From contig JABACO010000021.1 of the NCBI GenBank assembly GCA_013339895.1, positions 5,382,341 to 5,446,340 of the forward strand: a stretch of DNA of 64,000 nucleotides. The letters are read 5' to 3'. This DNA is from Ephydatia muelleri (Eukaryota > Porifera > Demospongiae > Spongillida > Spongillidae). Shown here piece after piece: positions 9,991 through 21,273 of this stretch. How positions within the stretch are numbered: position 1 is the first letter of the stretch; every line of letters begins with the position of its first letter. The notes beneath the pieces were generated by a model that was not told where the DNA came from, did not search any database, and was given only the letters and a program-made list of their open reading frames with translations. Position numbers and translations under genes: made by a program.

Positions 9991-12382
9991 CAGTGTTTCC
10001 CCCAGCGCCATGCTATAGCATGGCGCATTCCAGGTGATAAATGTGGGGCTATGAATTTAATTAGCACTTGGTTGCTTTGTCATCTGTGGTTTCTTTTTTA
10101 AAAATTTAATTAATATACCTTACATCATTAAATATTTCTAATTATATCCCGACAAAACCCCCCTCAGCGCGTTTTTAGTACTATATAAGCAGGAAACATA
10201 GCATAATGGCTCAGGCGTTATAGCAATGGCAACGAGGTCAAGCGAAGTAGAGATTTCAACTGTACGTAACAAATGCAAAGGAGGTCATAAAATAGGGTAC
10301 TGTTCATTGTGGAAAGAAGACTATCCCTGGCTAGTTCCAACTGAAGATACAGCTGGCATCGTGACAGGACTTCTGTGTGAAATATGCAAATGCCAGGAGA
10401 GCCGCAGTTCTGGTATCTGGACAACTGTACCATGCACGTCCCTCCGCAAGGATTGCATTGAGCGACACAAAAAATCAAAGGTGCATCTTTCAGCAGCTTC
10501 TAAAATTGCTGTGACTCAAAGCACAGAAGGACCGCTGGTTCATAGAGAAGCACTCATAGGTGCATTGAAGATTGTCTACTGGTTGGCAAAGGAGGACATT
10601 GCTATCACAACTAAATATGAATCTTTAGTCAATTTGGTGAAGAGTCTTGGATGCTCATACTTAAATGATCTTTCTATAGGAAGAAATGCCACTTACACCA
10701 GTAAAAGGATTGTTGCAGAGTTGTTGCAGTGCCTTTCATCAGTCATAGAAAGTGAGAAACTGGATAACTTAAAGTGCAGTCCATTCTTTTCCCTAATGAC
10801 AGATGAATCAACTGACATATCTGTATTGAAGCAGCTAGTTATTGTAGCGAAATACATCCTTCCATCCGGGAAAATTGAAACATCATTTCTTCATATAGGT
10901 GACATTGCTGATGGTACAGCGGAAACTATTGAGGGTGCTATAGTTGCTTTTATGGAGACAAATGGACTTGACATCAACAAGCTGCGCTCATTTGGAAGTG
11001 ATGGTTGTGCAGTTATGGTAGGAAGGGTGAGTGGAGTAGCATCGCGACTGAAGGTGCGTCAGCCACGTCTTGTGTCAGTCCATTGCATCAATCATCGACT
11101 TGCCCTAGCTGCAGCTCATGCAGCTGACAACATACCATATTTGAAAAGGTTCAAAGAAACTGTACAGTCATTGTTTCTGTTCTATCATAATAGTGCAGTT
11201 AGGATGGCAGGACTTCATGCTATTCAGGAAATTCTGAATGATCCTATAATCAAGCTTAAGCAAGCAAAACATGTCCGATGGCTATCGTATGATGCTGCAA
11301 TAGGGTCCGTACTTAGAACACTTCCATCAATCATTGTCAGTTTAGAGTGTGAAGGTACAGAACAAAGTGAGCCAACAGCAGTAGGCCTATGTAAAAACAT
11401 ATTACTTTGTTGCTTGCTGTCATTTTCTTCATCAAATTTTGCCTCACATCAGCCATCTTAGCTTAATATTCCAAAGAGAGGATGTTGACACAGCCAGGGC
11501 TGCAGTTTACTTTACACCAAATATCTGCATTACGTGATGCTGATGTTATTGGTGAAGTGGATGCATTCATTCAGCATGAACTTAAAGATCATACCATCAA
11601 GGTGTCTGCCACTGATAGAACTTCCTTTACTGCAATGATGCAGACAAAGTTTGTGGATGCTATAATTGAGCAGCTTGAAAGCTACTTTCCTGAGTGTGAT
11701 GAAATAGATGCTTTTGGATTGTTTGACCCGAACAAAATTCCAGATAAAAGTATTGACTCAGCATTGTATCAGTCATGGGGAAATGATAGGTTTGCCATCT
11801 TGGAGTCCAAATACAGTCAAAATGAAAACCCTGATATTGATACCACTGCAGCAAGATTAGAGTGGGGAAAATTGAAAACAACAATGTTTGAAGCCTATCG
11901 GGGGACCACTCTGAGAAAGTTCCTACAAGATCTGGCATTTAACAATACTCTCAAAGATCTCTTCCCTCAACTATCAAGGCTTGCATCAATTGTACTAATC
12001 ATTCCAGTTAGCACAGCTGAGTGTGAAAGATGCTTTTCATCTATCAACCAAATAAAAACTGATCTTAGAAATAGATTAAACACCTCCACTCTATGCCAAA
12101 TAATGAGAACTGTTTTAGAAGGTGGAGAACTAGAGAACTTTGATTTTGTAAAAGCTGCTGAGATTTGGAGTGAGATGCGCCATCGTAGAATTAGTATTTA
12201 GCTTGTACATGTACTTGCTTTTACATGCATACCACAAGTGTAATCTTTTTTGCCCATAAACCAATCTTTTTTGCCCATAAACCAATCTTTATCACCTATC
12301 TACCAGTTTACTTAACACCTAGTAATCACCTTTATTCATAAGCGTGGCGCTATTGAAGCGCCACGCTCTGGGGGAAACACTG
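9991..12382 (+). mobile_element. 2.4-kb hAT element with 5-bp target duplications
   Basis: The terminal inverted repeats share CAGTGTTTCCCCCAG at the left (9991) and, inverted, at the right (ending 12382). The 5-bp duplication AACAT lies at 9986-9990 and 12383-12387. Each end has a GC-rich palindrome just inside the TIR (left around GCGCCATGCTATAGCATGG, right around GTGGCGCTATTGAAGCGCCAC). Five-base rather than eight-base duplications are reported for the hAT5 group. The element interrupts the Harbinger transposase gene and carries its own hAT transposase. Confidence 0.85.
10226..12201 (+). pseudogene. hAT transposase, nearly intact, with two compensating frameshifts
   Basis: The first segment (10226-11461) has an N-terminal C2...H2 zinc finger (CEIC then HKKSKVH, residues about 50-90). 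The RNase-H-like core follows with acidic positions in LMTDESTDIS and SFGSDGCAVMVG and the conserved VHCINHRLALAA. The second segment (11482-12201) ends in the hAT dimerisation motif STAECERCFSSINQIKTDLR. Between about 11395 and 11500 the homologous reading continues in another frame (CHFLHQILPHISHLSLIFQR), so one shift near 11395 and a return near 11500 break the protein. The rest is undamaged, suggesting a young copy. The family resembles the C17orf113/ZNF862-like hAT proteins. Confidence 0.85.
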
Positions 12383-12387
12383 AACAT

Positions 12388-12597
12388 AGTTCTGAACCTG
12401 AACAATGGGTACAACATTTTCATGTTAGTCGCCAAACATTAATATACATTTGTCAGCAGCTTTCTACACATATAAGTAGGGTTAATACTCAATGCGTGAA
12501 TCACTATCTGTGGATAAAAGAGTTGCCATCACACTATGGTGTCTAGCAACTCCTGCACTATTGCTCACCTCTTTGGAGTTGCTAGATGCACTGTTTA
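12388..12597 (+). pseudogene. Harbinger transposase, N-terminal part
   Basis: Reading after the hAT right end gives blocks typical of a HARBI1-type transposase before the DDE core: EQWVQHFHVSRQTLIYICQQL, then VDKRVAITLWCLAT, then CTIAHLFGVARCTVY. The three blocks lie in different frames, so two small indels have accumulated. The sequence stops at 12597 where the 11.2-kb element starts and resumes at 23821. Together with the right part it is one dead gene. Confidence 0.75.
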
Positions 12598-12666
12598 TGG
12601 AATACCGTTGGTGCCATAATTCGATATCGCTAATTTTTTAGCAGTACATATAACATTTCCACGCGA

Positions 12667-12940
12667 CCCGCGCTGGAAATTTATGGCACAAACGGCACAC
12701 GAGTTCCCAGTTCCCAGACCCCGCGCTGGAAATTTGGCACAAACGGCACACGAGTTCCCAGTTCCCAGACCCCGCGCAGGAAATTTGGCACAAACGGCAC
12801 ACGAGTTCCCAGACCCCGCGCAGGAAATTTGGCACAAACGGCACACGAGTTCCCAGTTCCCAGACTGCGCTGGAAATTTATGTCACACGAGTTCCCAGTT
12901 CCCAGACCCAGACCGCGCTAGAAATTCACGACGCTGGGAA
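12667..12940 (+). repeat. Left subterminal repeat array of the 11.2-kb element
   Basis: About five tandem units of roughly 43-52 nt, each with GGCACAAACGGCACACGAG followed by TTCCCAGTTCCCAGAC and a GCGCTGGAAATTT-like spacer. The last unit is degenerate. The GGCACAAACGG core matches the inner part of the element's TIR. Such arrays are commonly transposase-binding sites; that role is inferred. Confidence 0.85.
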
Positions 12941-13199
12941 TAAAATGATTCCATACTATGCACGAATGATAATGCAACAATAATACTACTAAAGCACAAC
13001 TCTGCACTGTACGAGTATTTATCGCCGTCGGATAGCAAATACCTCCTCAGGTACGTTAAGATTCCAACAATGATTTCGATGGATAAATCACCTATATTAT
13101 ATATAACTTTACACGCGTGTAACACGATCAGCAGTGAGGTTTCTACAAAATGCAGCCAAAGATACTCAAAGGCTATAACGAAAGGTCAACCCCTCCCCT

Positions 13200-13460
13200 T
13201 CCATTACACAGCAATACACATGAACTACACTGCCATAGTGTTGTATTTGCAGAATGATTTGCAATATTTACCATCTGGAGTGGTTCCTGATATGGAAATA
13301 GAAATGTCCTGTTTTGATGATACAGTAAATAAATACAACGTTTTGAGGATTGGATAACATATCAGCTCAACGTGCTAAAAAAACTCATGTCATTAAAGGA
13401 GAACTTCACGCATATTTAGATATGGAGATTGATGCCTGTGCTGATGATAAAGTATTGTAG
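13200..13460 (+). other. Unrecognised coding-like stretch
   Basis: A continuous reading includes PSGVVPDMEIEMSCFDD and, in a second frame after 13357, AQRAKKTHVIKGELHAYLDM ending at a stop near 13458. Composition is protein-like but I recognise no family. It may be a remnant of a gene of the 11.2-kb element. Confidence 0.25.
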
Positions 13461-13483
13461 ACCAAGATCCACTGCTGCACACT

Positions 13484-14925
13484 AGCACTCCTTGGACCAT
13501 GGCTTCAATTATGATTTGTCGTCTCAAGTAAAAGTGTCTAAAAATCATAATCTTCAGCACCGGTGGACGGGCCAACTGAATGTAAGCAACCTCTGGAAAA
13601 CAGAAGTGAGAATATGTCTGAATCCTCGAGATTTAAACAAGGCCATCTGGCAAAGCCACTTTAACATGCCAGTTCTGGAAGATGTACATGTGAGGCACTG
13701 GTGCAGCTGTTGATGAGAGCCCGAAAATGCAATATCAAGTTTAACAAGGAAAAGATGAGGTTTCATATGTCCGAGCTGCAATACATCGGCCACCGGATTT
13801 CAAGTAAAGGAGTGAGCCCAGACCCTGCCAAGGTTCGTACAATTCAACAGATGGCTGCCCCAAAGTTGGTGACAGATGTGAGAAGGTTTCTGGGGATGTG
13901 CAATTCAAAGTTTATTCCGAACCTGTCGGCAACCAGTGAGCCTTTGCGTCGTTTGGCATAAAAGAGCATAGAGTTCCAGTGAGGTGAAGAAGAGCACTCA
14001 GCATTTGAGAAACTAAAAGACCTGGTTTGCAAGGATTATGATGTCAATAAGACCGTGCTGATACAGTGTGATGCCAGTATACACTGTAGAAGGAGTGGGG
14101 GCTACTTTGTTGCAGGAAGGCCGACCAGTTGTCTCTGTGTCTAGATCTCTGACCAAAGCGGAGAAGAGTTATGTGGCTCTTGAGCTGGAATGTTTAGCTA
14201 TTGTATTTGCCTGTAGCAAATTCGATCAGTATATATATGGGAAAAAGGTTCTAGTGGAAACGGACCATAAGCCCCTGGAAGTGATCACCAAGATTAGAAA
14301 TCCATACTAGCAGCTCCTAGACGATTACAACGGATGCTTCTAGCATTACAGAGGCATGACCTTGAGGTGGTCTATCGGCCTGGCGAACAGCAGGTCGTTG
14401 CAGATGTTTTATCCAGACTACCAACGAAGTCGCCAGCAGGCAAGGAATCCTAGCTATACATACCTATAGTGAAGAGGACAGCGATTTGGAGGTTGTTGAG
14501 AGGGATTTTGTGCGAGTGAAGGACCAGCGATTGATAGAGGTGCAGAGAGAAGCCGTCACCGATCCAGAGCAGATAGCGCTGAGTCAGGTGATTAAACAAG
14601 GTTGGCCTGCTCATTGGAAGGAAGCACCAGAGGCTGTTAGGAAATACTTTAGAGAACTGTTGGTGGTACTAGATGGCATCATATTCAAAGGAGATCAAGT
14701 GGTAGTTCCATAAGCTCTGAGGCAGATTTATTTGCATTCCAGCCACATGGGCAGAGATTCAACTTTGAGACGGAAAAGAGTTTCTCATCATAGTGGACTA
14801 CCTAACTGACGTGTCGGAGCTGCCAAACACAATGGCTTCTACCATTGTGGAAGCGACCACACCAGCACCCACTCCTTTGGACCATGGCTTGAGTTACCAA
14901 GCTATAATCATTTGTCGTCTCAAGT
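13484..14925 (+). pseudogene. Ty3/gypsy retrotransposon pol relic bracketed by a direct repeat
   Basis: Degraded polyprotein pieces in pol order: reverse transcriptase start (CLNPRDLNKAIW, about 13620), a deletion removing the catalytic palm, the later RT block (QYIGHRISSKGVSPDPAK, about 13790), RNase H (about 14070-14310, with SVSRSLTKAEKSY and ETDHKPLE), a spacer, the H2C2-like linker (about 14720) and the start of the integrase (DYLTD, about 14800). Several stops and deletions are present. A repeat of about 70 nt (TTGGACCATGGCTT... AAAGTGT) occurs on both sides (13490-13545 and 14874-14935). It is unclear whether these are LTR remnants or an older duplication. Confidence 0.75.
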
Positions 14926-15356
14926 AAAAGTGTTTATATATCATAATAATGCAATGCAGTCAGCAAATCAGTTTCAGTTCAGTTTCCAAAAAGCAAACAA
15001 ACACACAATACACTCAAGTTACACCAAACCCATCGTGTCCCAATACCCCTAATTGAAAAAACTCTTTTAATGACTCATAGTCACTGTGTTCAGTCGGTAT
15101 TCTAAGTAAGTAGTCACACGTTGACGACTGTGGCAGTTTACTTGCTTCAAAATCAACTTTGCCAAAGGGAGGTATGGAATCACTGCCAGTAAAAAATATC
15201 AACACATATATCAAGGTGCAGACTAACGTTCCAGCTGAAAAGAAAAAAAAAACAGTGGCAGTAATGTTGGGCTTATGCATACATGTAAACACGCTTCCGC
15301 CATTCATGCTGTTTGCATCTGGTAAGAAAATTCCATTATGATTAACATAATATTTA

Positions 15357-15529
15357 CAGGGTGTCCAAGAAAAAACTGACAGGGTTAAACTCTTGATAGG
15401 ATGAAGATAAAGGTGTTTTAAAACTAATTCCGAGGGTTCAGGCAATTTGCCCGACCCATCGGGCTTAGTTGATTTTATCTTCATTCTACTATCACTTTTA
15501 GCCCTGTCGCTTCTTTCTTGGACACCCTG
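15357..15529. mobile_element. 173-bp MITE with long TIRs and TA duplication
   Basis: Begins CAGGGTGTCCAAGAAA and ends with its inverted complement, flanked by TA on both sides. The inverted repeats extend about 70 bp inward with mismatches, so most of the element can fold back. TA flanks and the CAGGGTGTCC start fit a Tc1/mariner-type non-autonomous element. Confidence 0.85.
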
Positions 15530-15660
15530 TAGTGCCCACTACACGTGACATGCTTCCAATATCAATCCCTCTCTAAATAATCTATGGGTGCAGGCATCAA
15601 GCTTGGCGAAGAAACATGTCACATATTTCTACATGCTATTTGTGTATTATGCATTCTCTA

Positions 15661-15933
15661 TCAAATCAGTTGTAGTCTATTCGGAATGGCTGACCCTATG
15701 AACATTGCATCATCCAGTTGATTGCTCATTAGTTTTGTGATTAGTACTCTATTCTTCAATGACAAGAAATGCTCCACAACAGCGGTTGACAAGGGCAAAA
15801 AAAGTACTCTAATTGCTACTGTGTGAAGCGCAGAAGAAAGCTTTGCATAACTTTTGTTCATATCTGTTACAAAAGCCTTAAGTATTGGGCTCCCACTAAT
15901 CCGACAATTGCCTTGTTTATGTGAAGTGAACAC
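15661..15933 (-). pseudogene. hAT transposase C-terminal fragment
   Basis: A short frame contains FLPLSTAVVEHFLSLKNRV, close to the hAT dimerisation motif (normally ending ERGFS.MNRIK), followed by MSNQLDDAM. Only this end of the protein is visible. The usual Glu-Arg pair is replaced by Glu-His, consistent with decay. Confidence 0.5.
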
Positions 15934-16738
15934 GATTTGAAGCCAATATAAAGTAACTAACAGAATATGCCTAAACTGAACGGGTAAATGTATATCAGTA
16001 TCTTACCGAGCTACAAGGAATTGTCACGTGCACGTAATATAGGTTTAATTTTAGACAGTATTTAATAATTTATTTGCATATCGATTTGCAAACGCTTCGT
16101 AACGGTTGTTGTCGAGTGTATTTGCACACAATAGTAGCGCTAAAGTTGCTCTGTTTCCTTTCTTTCAGCGCTGCATGTGTGAAACTATATATTTTTCTAA
16201 AGAGCTAATTTTAAAAACAAAGGACAAGCTGGGCAAATATTGGGGATGAGTAGGGTACGACCTGGGTTGGGTATAAAAATTGCTGAAGTGTACAATTGAA
16301 TAAATTGCACCATTGCTATGTTATCATACATCATGCGCCTTAGGTCTTTCTTTCCACGCATGGATACAAACAACCCAGCAGTGTACATCCAGAGTGTATT
16401 ACAATGACCAAACATTGGAGTTTATACTACACGGTTTTGGACACATTTTATAACAATGGTAACAATAGAATGTTTGACTACATATAAATCAACTGTAATA
16501 CCAGCAACAAAAAGTGATTGTAACTTAACTAGTCCAAGTAACTGAATTGGTTTCACGCTTATCAATAATTAACTTACTAAACATCATATAGTAACATGGT
16601 GTAAAATACATGTACTCAACTTTTTGGTCATTAAATCCAAAGAGACAAATGATGGCTACTAGCCAATAAACACATATGTGAAGATGGCTTATATTAGTGT
16701 GCAAAAAATAAACAATTTATCAGCATACAATCACTTAC

Positions 16739-17380
16739 CCTCACACTCTTGCAGGAACTGCACAAAAAAACAAAATGATTTCTCCTCCTCTTCAGACAAA
16801 AATGTCCAAACACGTCTATCAATGCATCTGTAGGATGACAGAAACTTAACCATATTCCAAATGAAAGAAATATTATTACCACAGGACAACACTCTGTTGT
16901 GATGAACAAAAAACTTCTTCATGATATGAGGATGCATCTGTACCATGTCTAGCACACCTAGCAAGTTCAGGCCCTGCCTAAATTGGTCCATCATTGCTAT
17001 GCACTTCACAATACAATGATAGTCGACAATGACAGACACTAATGTGTCTCGCATTGTAATGCTTAGAGAAGAAAGAGGGGTTGAAAACCCACACTGAAGA
17101 AGGAGATCTTGTTCTTCAGTTGTAGCAAATACATTTTGAAGTTCATCATTTGTTGTGGATTGCCTCACCTACATGTACAGATGTAAATACATTTGGAGGG
17201 GACCTACTTAAGCGCATTAAATTGCAAATGTTAAATTCTTCAATACACATTATATGAAAAATGTTCTTACCCTTGATCTAAAGTAAAATTTTCAATGGTT
17301 TACAAAATACAAAATCATATGCATTTTACTACCTTCAAAATGACTCTTTGTAAGTTGTCTGGCAAATCCATATCCAGTAT
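16739..17380 (-). pseudogene. Two exons of a HECT/G2E3-like protein in the 11.2-kb element
   Basis: Exon a (17380-17333, 16 codons, ILDMDLPDNLQRVILK) and exon b (17168-16739, 430 nt) join in phase 0 through an intron with a GTAGTA donor and a TGTAG acceptor. Exon b ends at a consensus GTAAGT. Exon b reads LLLQCGFSTPLSSLSITMRDTL, VDYHCIVKC, MDQFRQGLNLLGVLDMVQ and HPHIMKKFFVHH, a block I recognise from G2/M-phase-specific E3 ligase-like HECT proteins that are repeated in some invertebrate and fish genomes. There is no internal stop. The catalytic HECT Cys region is not found nearby, so the gene is incomplete or its other exons are too diverged. The acceptor of exon a uses the adjacent GAA/GGA microsatellite as its pyrimidine tract. 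Confidence 0.55.
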
Positions 17381-17384
17381 CTGT

Positions 17385-17540
17385 TGATGGGAAGAAGAAG
17401 AAGAAGAAGAAGAAGAAGGAGGAGGAGGAGGAGGAGGAGGAGGAGGAGGAAGAAGAAGAAGAAGAAGAAGAAGAAGAAGAAGGAGGAGGAGGAGGAGGAG
17501 GAGGAGGAAGAAGAAGAAGAAGAAGAAGAAGAAGAAGGAG
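17385..17540 (+). repeat. GAA/GGA trinucleotide microsatellite
   Basis: About 155 nt of pure purine built from alternating blocks of GAA and GGA triplets. On the minus strand it is an uninterrupted pyrimidine tract directly before a splice acceptor (CAACAG at 17381). Confidence 0.95.
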
Positions 17541-18153
17541 AAACTTTTATTCAGGTTCGAGTGTGGGAACGAGAGAGCGTTATCTCTGTTGTCTGAGCTT
17601 ACTAAGCGTCGGCAGTTTTATTACATTGTAGGTAATTGTTGGCTGTATCCAAATACGCTCACTAAAGTCCAACTGATTCTACGGTGCAACGGCAATAGTG
17701 GAATCTGGTGTTTTTCTAATCGTATTCATCACACTTCAAATCCTACATAGGACCTACTAACGTAGGTCCTGATATTAGTTATCACTGCAATGTTTTCCAC
17801 ACAATGATGACAATGTTTTGAACGCTCCAGGGATGTCACTGCAAGAGGTCCATGCATGCTAATTATGGAACTGTGATATGGAGTCTATAGTCGTAATGCG
17901 GCTTTGACTAACACAACATGTTAAAATATCTTTAATTCGGTGTTGAGTGTGTATGTGTGCATGGTGTCCGTTGAGAGCCAGGTTGGGGCCCGGGGAATAA
18001 CGCTCACCGTGCCCCCTGCTCCTGCAGGCTGCCAGCTATTGTTCTAAAACAGGACAAAACTCAAAACTTAAAATAAGCTGATTGTTTTATCCTGTCAGAC
18101 CTTACCGGAATTCGATTTAAAGATAATAATTTCTACTACAAATTTAACAAGAA
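17541..18153. other. No recognisable gene
   Basis: Unique-looking sequence inside the 11.2-kb element between the purine microsatellite and the first hairpin. No frame has a family signature. Confidence 0.5.
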
Positions 18154-18384
18154 AGTTCGTGGGCATATAGGATTGACAATGGTGGTGTAAAAGCACGGAA
18201 ACAAGTGTGACAGAAATTTTACTGGGAATTGAAACAGGCCTATGAGCCCACTCACATTTTAGCAATGCACGCCTGGAGGAATGGGCTAAATATAGGCCTG
18301 TTTCAATTCCCAGTAAAATTTCTGTCACACTTGTTTCCGTGCTTTTTACACCACCATTGTTAATCCTATATGCCCACCAACTTT
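18154..18384. repeat. Large hairpin (about 90-100-bp arms, about 30-nt loop)
   Basis: The arm at 18154-18250 (starting near GGGCATATAGGATTGACAAT) is repeated inverted at 18283-18384 with only a few differences. No target duplication was recognised. It resembles a foldback element or a recent snap-back duplication. Confidence 0.9.
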
Positions 18385-20450
18385 TATTTACTTGTTTCAT
18401 GCGTAATTTCTCCCTGTCATATAGATTTAGCCTCATCCCCAGGCCCTATAATTTTTTATTTGAACATTGAATACGTACACTAATAATTACTTTACACACT
18501 TAATTGTTATTATTTTTTACAAAGTAGACAAAGCCATCTTGGCAACCCCAGCCCCTATTCCTGTGTCTACTGTGGCCCTGCCATTCCATGCCCAAGCAAC
18601 CCATGGTGGAAGATGCCAGGGGGCCAGCAATGGTAGTGGCGGAGGGGGCAACGCTGCTGCTGGCAGAGGGCGGAATGCTGGCAGGAGCAGTGCTGCTGCT
18701 AGCGTAGGGGGCAGCTCTGCTGCTGCTGGTGGGGAATGCTGGTGAGGGCAGCAGGGGGAGCGCTGCTGCTGGCAGCAGGGGGAGAGCTAAAGGCAGCATC
18801 ATTTTCTTCAATTTGAAGCTTACTTTCCCTAAGGATTGCTTTTTCTAGGCCCACTTCTTACTCTGCTAGTGTGTGAGAGTTAGGCTCATACAGGAAGTAA
18901 CTATATGGAAGAAAAGTACATATGTGCTGTTCATTATTGCACTTCAGCTGTAACAAAGCATGTACAAATAACCTTTTGTACCAACAATTGACCTTACTTT
19001 ACATGTAACTTTACATGTAGGAAGCCTTACTGTATATCTGATAATCTGCTTGCTTGGGCAGGCATACAAGAAATGTGTTAATGTGTGCATGACAGGAAGT
19101 CTTGTTATTAATGAGCCTCATGCATAGGCATTAAAGAAAGCAACCAGTAGCTTTTGAATGCAAAGTATATGTACCATGCTATAACATGCCTTTGGGTGAT
19201 AGTGATAGTTGTAAGACCCTTCCAATACCTTACCGACTCCTTTTAGCTGCCTTAATGGCAGCTGAATTGCCCTTGTATAGCCGCCATTTAGGAGCACGGT
19301 TCTCTTGATATCTCTGCCTTTTAGCAGCACGGTTCTTTTGGAGGTCCTCTTGATATCACTGTCTTTTAGCAGATCGCTAGATTCAATATAGCTGTCGCTT
19401 ACAGAGGCCTTCCGATTAGCCTTGCAACTTTCGCGTACAGATGTCTTAATCATCTTTTCGGATTGGCATTGTAGCTGTTACGTGCAGAGGCCCTCTTCTT
19501 TTTGGGATCCGCTAACAGTTGTATCCTCGATTATACCACGACAAGAACAGGTTGACGTCAATAATAAGCCATTTCTATTTATATATGGGACAGGGTCTGC
19601 GAAAACCATGCCACTGATATATTATAAAATGTTATAAAAATGCATCACGTTTGAATCGCTATAACTTCCCAAAGATTAAAGATATCGACATCTTATTTAA
19701 TCACATCATACTACACCATTTCCCTACAGTAAAACACATTTTGGAGTCTTGGACTATATCCGTGGCGACGTTCCAACGTGCGATACCCCCTGGGGTTCAA
19801 AATTACCATATCTTCATGTAGGAGTGGTCAAAATGCTTCAAATTCGGTACGTAGGTAGAGGAGTCCTGTAGCTATTGATTTGTACTGTTCGTTAATTTTT
19901 ACTCTATCCGGTACAGAAATCCTGCTGTGCAAAGATAATATGCATTTCCAGGTCGATTCTCATCATTATTGCATTCAACCTGCGTTCCATTCACCCAATC
20001 CAACAATCACTTTTGATAACTTCCACGTCCCGCCCATTCTCCACCTATTCTCTCTCTTAAAGTAGCTTTGGTCAATAAGCAATAGTTATCGCTTCGTAAT
20101 ACGATCATGTCAAGTAGTCAGTGGATGCAGTAATCTTACCACTTAGTTCCCATGTCGCGGAGACAGTATACATCACGGCGCACATAAGGACTTTTCTCTA
20201 TACGCACTTGCATCACCCTTTGTATCGCTCAACGGTGTATAATGACGCCTTCCTTTTTGTTTTTGCCATAATCTTTGCTATAAACTTCTGCCACGCCCAC
20301 TCAGTAACAGTTGTAGTGTCTTGGTAGCATAGTGTTTTGCTCACACATAATACATGGATATGCACACCCTTGTGTGCTTGTATGTGCACACACACTTGCA
20401 TCGTTGCGTGTATACATCTTGTAGCATACCCTTGTACAAGCAAGCTAGAG

Positions 20451-20481
<31 letters not shown>

Positions 20482-21047
20482 TGTGGAAAATAGTACCTAT
20501 AATTTTGGTACACACACATGCACGACTCTATTGTAAATTTCTGTGCCCTATTGAGACTGGGCTTCTGTGTTCTCACACATGTGTTCTCCAACTGACAACT
20601 CTCTGTACATGTGGAGTGTCCATATCATTATGTGACCCGGTTCTCAGTTCACAACATACAGCCCCTTCTTTAGACATGACTACACTGTATGTACATTCAA
20701 CATAAGATATGTGTACATTTGCACACACACATACACACACACACACACACACTGATATCAACTATGTATATTCCTACATACTCAAATTACCCTTCTTAAT
20801 AGTGCTTTCCTAATTGGCGTACGCTTTACTCAATTTTTCTTGGGTCTTAAGTATGTCCCCCGCTTCCTGTGACTGAAGTTTTAATCCACAGCTGCAAATA
20901 GTTGGGTCTGGGGACATGATGATCCCCGACCACTGCTGCCTTCTCTACTCTGATGTGATATGGATTCAGCTCACCAAGATCATGCCTCATACTGACTCTT
21001 GCATAAAGTACATGCACATCACGTGTAGGAAACTAACAGTGTATTCT
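18385..21047. other. Non-coding interior with low-complexity patches
   Basis: Holds a GCTGCTGCTGG-rich patch (18600-18800) that yields Gly/Ala-rich frames in several readings, CA arrays (20451-20480 and 20721-20752), and a repetitive stretch near 19250-19400 reading as KRTVLLKGRDIKRTVLL on the minus strand. None carries a recognised domain. Confidence 0.5.
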
Positions 21048-21273
21048 AACCACGACAATGAGTTCTCCAGAGCAAGTTACACAAGAGATAGATGCAACAA
21101 AGACAATCGTACACAGCATTGATGTCGTTATCTGCCAGACAAAATGATTTTTAGTGTTATAGGCGTTCATTATTCAATTTTTCGTCTAACTAACCACATC
21201 AATGCTGTGTACGATTATTTTTGTCGCATTGATCTCTTGTGTAGCTTTCTCTGGAAAACTCATTGTCGTGGTT
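21048..21273. repeat. Large hairpin (about 82-bp arms, about 62-nt loop)
   Basis: The arm at 21048-21129 (starting AACCACGACAATGAGTT) returns inverted at 21192-21273 with scattered mismatches. Like the hairpin at 18.2 kb it has no coding content and lies inside the 11.2-kb element. Confidence 0.9.

Noticed and set aside
12667..12940. CRISPR-like array (regular repeats of about 50 nt)
   Set aside because: No unique spacers, eukaryotic context, and the motif matches the transposon TIR.
17384..17596. Arg/Lys/Glu homopolymer frame
   Set aside because: Translation of the GAA/GGA microsatellite only.
18467..18811. Gly/Ala-rich frames on both strands
   Set aside because: GCTGCTGG low-complexity sequence readable in several frames; no splice or domain support.
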